Shown piece after piece: positions 59,223 to 64,000 of a stretch of 64,000 nt of DNA. The position numbers and the translations under genes are program-made. The notes below the pieces were generated by a model. It did no database searches, had not been told where the DNA came from, and worked only from the letters and a program-made list of their open reading frames with translations. The stretch comes from Ideonella sp. WA131b (GTDB lineage: Bacteria > Pseudomonadota > Gammaproteobacteria > Burkholderiales > Burkholderiaceae_C), in the NCBI GenBank assembly GCA_023657425.1, contig JAGTJW010000002.1, positions 858,431 through 922,430 of the forward strand, written 5' to 3'. Numbering within the stretch: the stretch's first letter is position 1; each line of letters begins with the position of its first letter.

Positions 59223-59868
59223 GGACATCGGCCCCTTCTTCGCCAGGCTCGCCGCGGCCAACCCGGAGCCGCGCACCGAGCTCGAATTCTCCAGCGTCTT
59301 TGAGCTGCTGGCCGCGGTGCTGCTGTCGGCCCAGGCCACCGACGTGGGTGTCAACAAGGCGACGAAGCGGCTGTTCGTTCTGGCGCCCAACCCACAACGC
59401 ATGTTGGCGCTGGGCGAAGCACGCGTGACCGAGCTCGTGCGCACCATCGGCCTGTGCCGGACCAAGGCGAAGAATCTGCTCGCCACCTGCCGCATCCTTG
59501 TGGAAAGGCACGGCGGCAAAGTGCCGAGCGACCACGCCGCGCTCGTGGCGCTGCCCGGAGTGGGTCGCAAGACGGCCAACGTGGTGCTGAACGTGGCTTT
59601 CGGAGAGCCGACGATGGCGGTGGACACGCACGTGTTCCGCGTGAGCAACCGCACCGGGCTGGCGCGTGGCAAGACAGTCCAGCAGGTCGAGCAGCAGCTG
59701 CTCCAGCGCGTCCCGTTGCGCTGGGGCGAGCATGCCCACCACTGGCTCATCCTGCACGGCCGCTATGTGTGCACTGCGCGCGCTCCGCGCTGCGCAGCCT
59801 GCGGGGTGCGCGAGTGGTGCGATGAAGGCCGGCGCGCCCGCACGGTCGGCCGCCACAAGGCGGGCTGA
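59212..59868 (+). CDS. nth: Endonuclease III
   Basis: A 218-residue bifunctional DNA glycosylase/AP lyase for oxidised pyrimidines. The helix-hairpin-helix [14 protein letters not shown] holds the catalytic lysine; the catalytic aspartate is in [11 protein letters not shown]. The C-terminal [4Fe-4S] ligands follow the exact C-x6-C-x2-C-x5-C spacing in [17 protein letters not shown]. The start overlaps the end of the RnfB-like gene. Confidence 0.97.
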   Translation: MKPEDIGPFFARLAAANPEPRTELEFSSVFELLAAVLLSAQATDVGVNKATKRLFVLAPNPQRMLALGEARVTELVRTIGLCRTKAKNLLATCRILVERHGGKVPSDHAALVALPGVGRKTANVVLNVAFGEPTMAVDTHVFRVSNRTGLARGKTVQQVEQQLLQRVPLRWGEHAHHWLILHGRYVCTARAPRCAACGVREWCDEGRRARTVGRHKAG

Positions 59869-59893
59869 CGGCGCGACCACGAAATCGCGTCCC

Positions 59894-59899
59894 TACAAT
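59894..59899 (+). promoter_or_regulatory. Likely -10 box (TACAAT) for the zapB-like/zapA pair
   Basis: TACAAT lies 20 bp before the chosen start of the zapB-like gene. A transcript from here would begin about 59906, after the first ATG at 59898, which supports using the ATG at 59919. No good -35 hexamer is visible. Confidence 0.45.
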
Positions 59900-59918
59900 G
59901 TCTGCGAGGGGGATGCCG

Positions 59919-60149
59919 ATGGCCCATACGTTCGATGAGCTCGCGGAACGGATCGACCGCTTGGTGCTGCGACACCAGGAGTTGCAGCGTGCCAATGCGC
60001 TGATCGGGGAACAACTGGCCGCGGTCGCGGCCGAGCGCGACAGCCTCCGTTCTCGGCTGGCCGCCGCACGCGGCCGCATCGACGGCCTTCTGGCCCGATT
60101 GCCAGCAGAGCCGGGCCCGATCCCGGCCGAACGAGATTCCGGCACATGA
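59919..60149 (+). CDS. Small coiled-coil protein upstream of zapA (TIGR02449 / ZapB-like)
   Basis: A 76-residue coiled-coil protein (AHTFDELAERIDRLVLRHQELQRANALIGEQL). The heptad pattern and its place right before zapA match the TIGR02449 family of short proteins. Three ATGs are possible (59898, 59913, 59919). The last is chosen because AGGGGG (59907-59912) sits 6 nt ahead of it, whereas the first lies inside the likely -10 box. It overlaps zapA by ATGA. A cell-division role is inferred from its neighbour. Confidence 0.75.
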   Translation: MAHTFDELAERIDRLVLRHQELQRANALIGEQLAAVAAERDSLRSRLAAARGRIDGLLARLPAEPGPIPAERDSGT

Positions 60150-60469
60150 AGCAGATGGAGGTGACCATCCTCGGACAGGTGTACGTCCTGGCCTGCCCCG
60201 AAGGCGGCGAGGCGTTGCTCGCCAAGGCCGTGGCGGCCGTCGACCGCGAGATGGTCAACATCCGCGACGCCGGCAAAGTGCGCGCACGCGAGCGCATCGC
60301 CGTGCTGGCGGCGCTCAACCTCGCCTACCAGTCTGCCGAACAGAGCCCCGTACGCGCCGCCGAGCCTACAGCCGAGGTTGCCACCACAGGCGTCCTGCCC
60401 CAGGCGCAGCTGGACCTGCTGGTCGAACGACTGGACCAAGCCCTCGGCGCCGATGGGCAGTTGTTGTGA
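60146..60469 (+). CDS. zapA: Cell division protein ZapA
   Basis: A 107-residue ZapA that bundles FtsZ filaments at the division site. The N-terminal globular part has VTILGQVYVLACPEGGEALLAKAVAAVDREM; the middle is the coiled-coil region (RARERIAVLAALNLAYQSAEQ). It is followed directly by the 6S RNA gene, a location conserved in many proteobacteria. Confidence 0.93.
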   Translation: MKQMEVTILGQVYVLACPEGGEALLAKAVAAVDREMVNIRDAGKVRARERIAVLAALNLAYQSAEQSPVRAAEPTAEVATTGVLPQAQLDLLVERLDQALGADGQLL

Positions 60470-60500
60470 CTATCGGCAGCACAGGACCTTGACCTCTGCC

Positions 60501-60506
60501 TAGAAT
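60501..60506 (+). promoter_or_regulatory. -10 box of the 6S RNA promoter
   Basis: TAGAAT, 7 bp before the first base of the closing stem of the 6S RNA (60513). The -35 region is weak. Confidence 0.55.
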
Positions 60507-60512
60507 GAATGC

Positions 60513-60692
60513 GTCCGTCGTGATCTCGTGGGCTCTATATTTCCTTGAACCGATGCTCATTGAGCCAGGGCTTGGAACATTGCCGGGCTGGTGTGATCGT
60601 CTCGCGTCAGATGAACCCGAAGCCAGGCTGACCTCGCCCACCTGAACTTCCCTGAGGGTTCAGGAATGCGGCTCACGGTTCACGACGGACAC
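60513..60692 (+). ncRNA. ssrS: 6S RNA
   Basis: The stretch after zapA folds as a 6S RNA, the mimic of open promoter DNA that sequesters sigma70 RNA polymerase. The 5' end GTCCGTCGTGA (60513-60523) is an exact complement of the 3' end TCACGACGGAC (60680-60690), closing a ~180-nt rod. The 3' half contains the characteristic hairpin CCTGAACTTCCCTGAGGGTTCAGG-like stem (split here: CCTGAAC / GTTCAGG). Length, promoter position and the zapA neighbour all agree. The usual downstream ygfA (5-formyl-THF cyclo-ligase) gene is not present; a remnant of an unrelated gene follows instead. Confidence 0.85.
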
Positions 60693-60708
60693 CCTTGCTG
60701 CCCACGCT

Positions 60709-60924
60709 CCCAGCCCCTACTTCGGCCCGAAGTCCACCCGCGAGGCACCGCGTTGGCTCAAGGTGGATGTGACGCTGGTGCGCAAGACGCGCCTGCTGTC
60801 GCTGGCCGACATGCGCCGGGCGCCCGAGTTGTCGACCCTGCATGTGCTGCGTCGGGGCAACCGGCTGTCGATCACGCCGGTGACGGCTGCGGAGTGGGCG
60901 GCGGTGCTCGGGCGGCTGGGCTGA
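60709..60924 (+). pseudogene. 5'-truncated EVE-domain protein remnant
   Basis: An open frame without a start codon reads PYFGPKSTREAPRWLKVDVT, VRKTRLLSLADMRRAPEL and LRRGNRLSITPVTAAEWAAVLG, ending at TGA 60924. These are the last ~70 residues of an EVE-domain protein (usual length ~150), a domain related to modified-base readers. The first half, including the base-binding pocket, is missing. The break coincides with a GCCCACGCTCCC sequence identical to the end of the palindromic element at 53241-53417. Confidence 0.7.
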
Positions 60925-61004
60925 GAGTGCCAGGCGCGCAGAGCGGCTGCGTCCCCTGGCTTCGGTCTTGCACGATCTGAATGCCCAGGTGCCCACTTCA
61001 CGCC

Positions 61005-61010
61005 TATAAT
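61005..61010 (+). promoter_or_regulatory. -10 box (TATAAT) upstream of rpsU
   Basis: A perfect consensus TATAAT about 98 bp before the rpsU start. The -35 position is poor. The leader of some 90 nt runs to the rpsU ATG. Confidence 0.55.
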
Positions 61011-61107
61011 CGATGGCTTTGCCGTGACGGACCGCTGCTGGATGGCGACCGATTTCGGACTTTTCCCTGCAAACCCCGGGCCTTCGCGAAAGCAGCCCCA
61101 ACCCGCA

Positions 61108-61320
61108 ATGACCACGATCCGCGTCAAAGAGAACGAACCTTTCGATGTCGCCCTGCGCCGCTTCAAGCGCACCATCGAGAAGATCGGCCTGCTGACCGAG
61201 CTGCGCGCCCGCGAGTTCTACGAAAAGCCCACTTCCGAACGCAAGCGCAAGAAGGCGGCGGCGGTGAAGCGCCACTTCAAGCGCGTGCGCAGCATGCAGC
61301 TGCCCAAGAAGCTCTACTGA
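61108..61320 (+). CDS. rpsU: 30S ribosomal protein S21
   Basis: A 70-residue S21, basic, with [40 protein letters not shown] and the terminal RRR/KK-rich helix. The ATG at 61108 gives exactly the family length; a longer frame upstream is not conserved. It is followed by a strong intrinsic terminator and then yqeY. Confidence 0.96.
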   Translation: MTTIRVKENEPFDVALRRFKRTIEKIGLLTELRAREFYEKPTSERKRKKAAAVKRHFKRVRSMQLPKKLY

Positions 61321-61371
61321 CCGGAACGACGGCATCCCCCACATCGGGGACGCCTCGACGGTCGCCAAGGC

Positions 61372-61402
61372 AAGCCCGCGCGGATCCCCGTGGCGGGCTT
61401 TT
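61372..61402 (+). terminator. Rho-independent terminator after rpsU
   Basis: AAGCCCGC (61372-61379) pairs with GCGGGCTT (61393-61400) around a 13-nt loop, followed by TTTTGT. The stem and T-run make a good intrinsic terminator, 51 bp past the rpsU stop, partly isolating yqeY. Confidence 0.8.
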
Positions 61403-61446
61403 GTCGTTGTTGATACCCCAGGCCGAGTGCCGAGAGACCCGCCGCC

Positions 61447-61896
61447 ATGAGCACGCTGAAGGACCGCATCCAGGATGACATGAAGGCGGCCATGCGCGCC
61501 AAGGACAGCGAGCGCCTGTCCACCATCCGCATGCTGTTGGCCGCGATGAAGCAGCGCGAGGTCGACGAACGCATCGTGCTCGACGATGCCGCGGTCGTGG
61601 CCATCGTCGACAAGCTCATCAAGCAGCGCCGCGACAGCATTGCGGCTTTCCAGCAGGCCGGCCGCGACGACCTGGTGGCCAAGGAATCGGCCGAGGTGCC
61701 GGTGCTGCAGGCCTATCTGCCTGCGCGGCTCTCGGGCGACGAAGTGGCGACGGCGGTGGCGGCCATCGTGGCCGAACTCGGCGCCGCAGGCCCTGGCGAC
61801 ATGGGCAAGGTGATGGCCGCCGCCAAGGCCCGTCTGGCTGCCACGGCCGAGATGGCGCAGGTGTCTGCCGCGGTGAAGGCCGCGCTTGCACGATGA
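61447..61896 (+). CDS. GatB/YqeY domain protein
   Basis: A 149-residue protein of the YqeY family, related to the tail domain of GatB in tRNA-dependent amidotransferases. Typical blocks: LKDRIQDDMKAAMRAKDSERLSTIRMLLAAMKQREVDER, then KQRRDSIAAFQQAGRDDLVAKESAE, then GPGDMGKVMAAAKARLA. Its position after rpsU is conserved in proteobacteria, where dnaG and rpoD usually follow; here they do not. Function uncertain, possibly tRNA-related. Confidence 0.92.
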   Translation: MSTLKDRIQDDMKAAMRAKDSERLSTIRMLLAAMKQREVDERIVLDDAAVVAIVDKLIKQRRDSIAAFQQAGRDDLVAKESAEVPVLQAYLPARLSGDEVATAVAAIVAELGAAGPGDMGKVMAAAKARLAATAEMAQVSAAVKAALAR

Positions 61897-62255
61897 GTGC
61901 CGCGCCCGTTCTGCAGGCCGCGAACCTGCGTGCCGTGGCCCCTGACGTGTGTGTGGCCGGCCAGCTGACGCCCGCGGCGATGGCGGAAGCGGCTTCTGCG
62001 GGATTCCGCAGCATCGTCAACAACCGCCCGGACCACGAGCATGGCCCCGGACAGCCGACCAGTGCGGAGATCGAGGCCGCCGCTCACGCCGCCGGCCTGG
62101 TTTACCGCCACCTGCCCGTGGACGGCGGCTGGCAATCGGCCGAGGAAATCGCCGCCTTCGCCCAACTGCTGGCCGAACTGCCTCGACCGCTGCTGGCGTT
62201 CTGCCGCTCGGGCGCGCGATCGACGCGGCTGTTCGTTGCCTTGGGGGTACGCTGA
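61893..62255 (+). CDS. DUF442 / TIGR01244 family phosphatase-like protein
   Basis: A 120-residue protein with the cysteine-phosphatase signature CRSGARS (C-x5-R) in LLAFCRSGARSTRLFV and an early IVNNRPDHEH block, both typical of TIGR01244/DUF442 proteins. Some relatives are the phosphatase-like half of Blh proteins linked to sulfide metabolism. It overlaps yqeY by ATGA, so they are co-translated. The real substrate is unknown. Confidence 0.85.
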   Translation: MSAAPVLQAANLRAVAPDVCVAGQLTPAAMAEAASAGFRSIVNNRPDHEHGPGQPTSAEIEAAAHAAGLVYRHLPVDGGWQSAEEIAAFAQLLAELPRPLLAFCRSGARSTRLFVALGVR

Positions 62256-62368
62256 GCCGTTCAGCGGGTTTTCAGGGCCTGTGCGCATCAGGCCCGATTC
62301 CTAGAATCGCGGCTCGGGCGCAAGCCGTTCGGCGGGCTGCCGACGGCTGAACACACGGAGACCCACGC

Positions 62369-62971
62369 ATGGGCGGTTTGCTGAAGATCTCGGGGCTGAT
62401 CGATGCATTCAATGAATGGATCGGCAAGCTCATCATGTGGCTGGTGCTGGCGGCGGTGCTCATCAGTGCCGGCAACGCCATCATCCGAAAGGCCTTCGAC
62501 ATGAGTTCGAACGCCTTTCTTGAGATCCAGTGGTACCTGTTCGCCGGGGTGTTCATGCTCGGCGCGGGCTACGTGTTCTTGCGCAACGCCCACGTGCGCA
62601 TCGACTTCATCTCGAGCAAGCTGTCCAAGCGCACCAACGCGATCATCGACATCCTGGGCATCGTGTTCTTCACGATCCCGCTGTCGATCATCCTGATGGT
62701 CTTGTCATGGCCGTTGTTCCAGCAGGCCTACGCCTCGGGCGAGATGAGCGCCAACGCCGGCGGCCTGATCCGCTGGCCGGTGCTGCTGCTGATCCCGGTG
62801 GGCTTCGCCATCCTGGCGCTGCAGTCGATGTCCGAGCTCGTCAAGCGCATCGCATTCCTCACCGGCCACCGCAGCGAGCCGTTCACCGAGGTGTCCGGCA
62901 AGTCCGAAGAAGAGAAGCTGGCCGAGGAGCTGGCGCGGCAGGCCGCAGCCAAGGTCCAGGGAGCGCGCTGA
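62369..62971 (+). CDS. TRAP transporter small membrane subunit (DctQ)
   Basis: A 200-residue DctQ-type permease subunit with four helices (about 18-36, 50-70, 88-110, 130-150). [21 protein letters not shown] and [34 protein letters not shown] are family landmarks. The C-terminal cytoplasmic tail ([20 protein letters not shown]) is longer than usual. It is directly followed by dctM (1-bp gap). No DctP binding protein precedes it in the window. Confidence 0.92.
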   Translation: MGGLLKISGLIDAFNEWIGKLIMWLVLAAVLISAGNAIIRKAFDMSSNAFLEIQWYLFAGVFMLGAGYVFLRNAHVRIDFISSKLSKRTNAIIDILGIVFFTIPLSIILMVLSWPLFQQAYASGEMSANAGGLIRWPVLLLIPVGFAILALQSMSELVKRIAFLTGHRSEPFTEVSGKSEEEKLAEELARQAAAKVQGAR

Positions 62972-62972
62972 C

Positions 62973-64000
62973 ATGGCTCAGTTCATTGCCCAGAACTTCG
63001 TCCCGCTGATGTTCGCGGGCCTGCTGTTCTTCCTGCTCACCGGCATCCCGGTGGCCTTTGGCCTGGCCGCAACCGGCCTGATGTTCGGCTACATCGGCAT
63101 CGAGGTGGGCCTGTTCGGCGCGAACATGTTCCAGGCGCTGCCGCTGCGCGTGTTCGGCATCATGCAGAACGACACGCTGCTGGCGATCCCCTTCTTCACC
63201 TTCATGGGGATCATCCTCGAGCGCTCGGGCATGGCCGAGGATCTCCTTGAGACAGTCGGCCAGGTGTTCGGGCCCGTGCGCGGCGGCCTGGCCATCGCCG
63301 TCATCCTGGTGGGCGCGCTGTTGGCCGCCACCACCGGCGTCGTGGCCGCGGCGGTGATTTCGATGGGCCTGATTTCGCTGCCCATCATGCTGCGCTACGG
63401 CTACAACCGCACCATCGCCACCGGCACCATCACGGCCTCGGGCACGCTGGCGCAGGCGATCCCGCCGTCTCTGGTGCTGATCGTGCTGGCCGACCAGCTC
63501 GGCCGCTCCGTCGGCGACATGTATGCCGGCGCCCTGGTACCGGGCCTGCTGCTGGTGGGGCTTTACCTCGCCTTCGTGGCCGCGGTGGCCATCGTGCGGC
63601 CCAAGTGGGTGCCGGCGCTGCCGCTGGAGGCGCGCATCTACCGTGAAAGCAGCGGGGCCAGCGGTCACCGCTCCTTGCTGGTTCTGTTCGCGATCTGTGG
63701 CGCAGCGGGTTGGCTCTGGGCCCAGTACCACGAGGCCATCATCAACCCGATGGTCGGCCGCGACCGGCCGGCGCCGGGCGACGAAGTCTTCATCATGTCG
63801 ATGACGGTGGCGTCTTTCCTGGCTCTGGGCCTGGCGCTGCTGGACAAACTGGCACGACTGGGCATGCTGTCACGCTTGGCGCAACAGGTCACCTTCGTGC
63901 TGATCCCGCCGCTGGTGCTGATCTTCCTCGTGCTGGGCACCATCTTCCTGGGTGTGGCCACGCCCACCGAGGGCGGCGCGATGGGCGCGGTGGGTGCGCT
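62973..64000 (+). CDS. TRAP transporter large membrane subunit (DctM), cut by window end
   Basis: The first 342 codons of the DctM permease, which carries the sodium-driven transport path. Helices and loops match the family: [76 protein letters not shown] loop around residues 205-265 is enlarged and carries extra helices, as in the longer DctM variants. The gene continues past 64000. The substrate cannot be inferred without the DctP partner. Confidence 0.93.
   Translation, partial: MAQFIAQNFVPLMFAGLLFFLLTGIPVAFGLAATGLMFGYIGIEVGLFGANMFQALPLRVFGIMQNDTLLAIPFFTFMGIILERSGMAEDLLETVGQVFGPVRGGLAIAVILVGALLAATTGVVAAAVISMGLISLPIMLRYGYNRTIATGTITASGTLAQAIPPSLVLIVLADQLGRSVGDMYAGALVPGLLLVGLYLAFVAAVAIVRPKWVPALPLEARIYRESSGASGHRSLLVLFAICGAAGWLWAQYHEAIINPMVGRDRPAPGDEVFIMSMTVASFLALGLALLDKLARLGMLSRLAQQVTFVLIPPLVLIFLVLGTIFLGVATPTEGGAMGAVGA

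Noticed and set aside
60666-60980. A 104-codon plus-strand frame across the EVE remnant
   Set aside because: It is out of frame with the conserved EVE residues and starts inside the 6S RNA 3' end.

Overview
The window is a stretch of high-GC chromosome from a betaproteobacterium, almost certainly of the order Burkholderiales. The evidence is the complete 14-gene complex I operon in the order nuoA to nuoN followed by genes for DUF2818, NUDIX and DUF1178 proteins, the isc iron-sulfur cluster operon, an intracellular PHB depolymerase, a lone RnfB-type ferredoxin next to nth, and intergenic repeats of kinds common in that order. I cannot name the genus. No CRISPR array, prophage, plasmid gene or defence island is visible.

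Layout, left to right. Positions 1-8.2 kb hold the end of gcvP, a Bug/TctC solute-binding protein, an S9 peptidase gene split by an IS4-family insertion sequence, an FAD amino-acid oxidase, L-serine dehydratase and a decayed chemoreceptor fragment. Positions 8.8-13.2 kb encode an RND efflux pump and its adaptor. Positions 13.4-23.4 kb are mixed housekeeping: an MFS transporter, aroC, a CBS protein, metY, an alpha/beta hydrolase, a broken Mpo1-like gene, a YihY protein, DUF2069, a GlcD-like oxidase, DUF1178, NUDIX and DUF2818. Positions 23.4-38.2 kb are nuoN to nuoA, all on the minus strand, followed by tRNA-Leu(GAG), secG, tpiA, a quinone oxidoreductase, pnp and rpsO up to 43.5 kb.

Positions 43.7-53.0 kb hold an aminotransferase, a remnant of an amino-acid binding protein, hsp20, tsaD and the isc operon (iscR-iscS-iscU-iscA-GNAT-hscB-hscA-fdx, minus strand). 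Positions 53.0-64.0 kb hold a phosphatase remnant carrying a long palindrome, uvrB, tyrB, phaZ, an orphan rnfB, nth, a ZapB-like gene with zapA and an adjacent 6S RNA, an EVE-domain remnant, rpsU, yqeY, a DUF442/TIGR01244 protein and the first two genes of a TRAP transporter, cut by the window end.

Most of the window is ordinary core genome. The departures are six broken genes, each caught by a different lesion (IS insertion, frameshift at a G10 tract, nonsense codon, internal deletion, palindrome insertion with frameshift, 5' truncation); two repeat elements at the only two long gaps inside the nuo operon; an acetyltransferase gene embedded in the isc operon; and a 177-bp palindromic element whose end sequence recurs at a second gene-truncation point 7 kb away. 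I found no convincing new multi-gene system and say so; the palindromic element is the best candidate for something undescribed.
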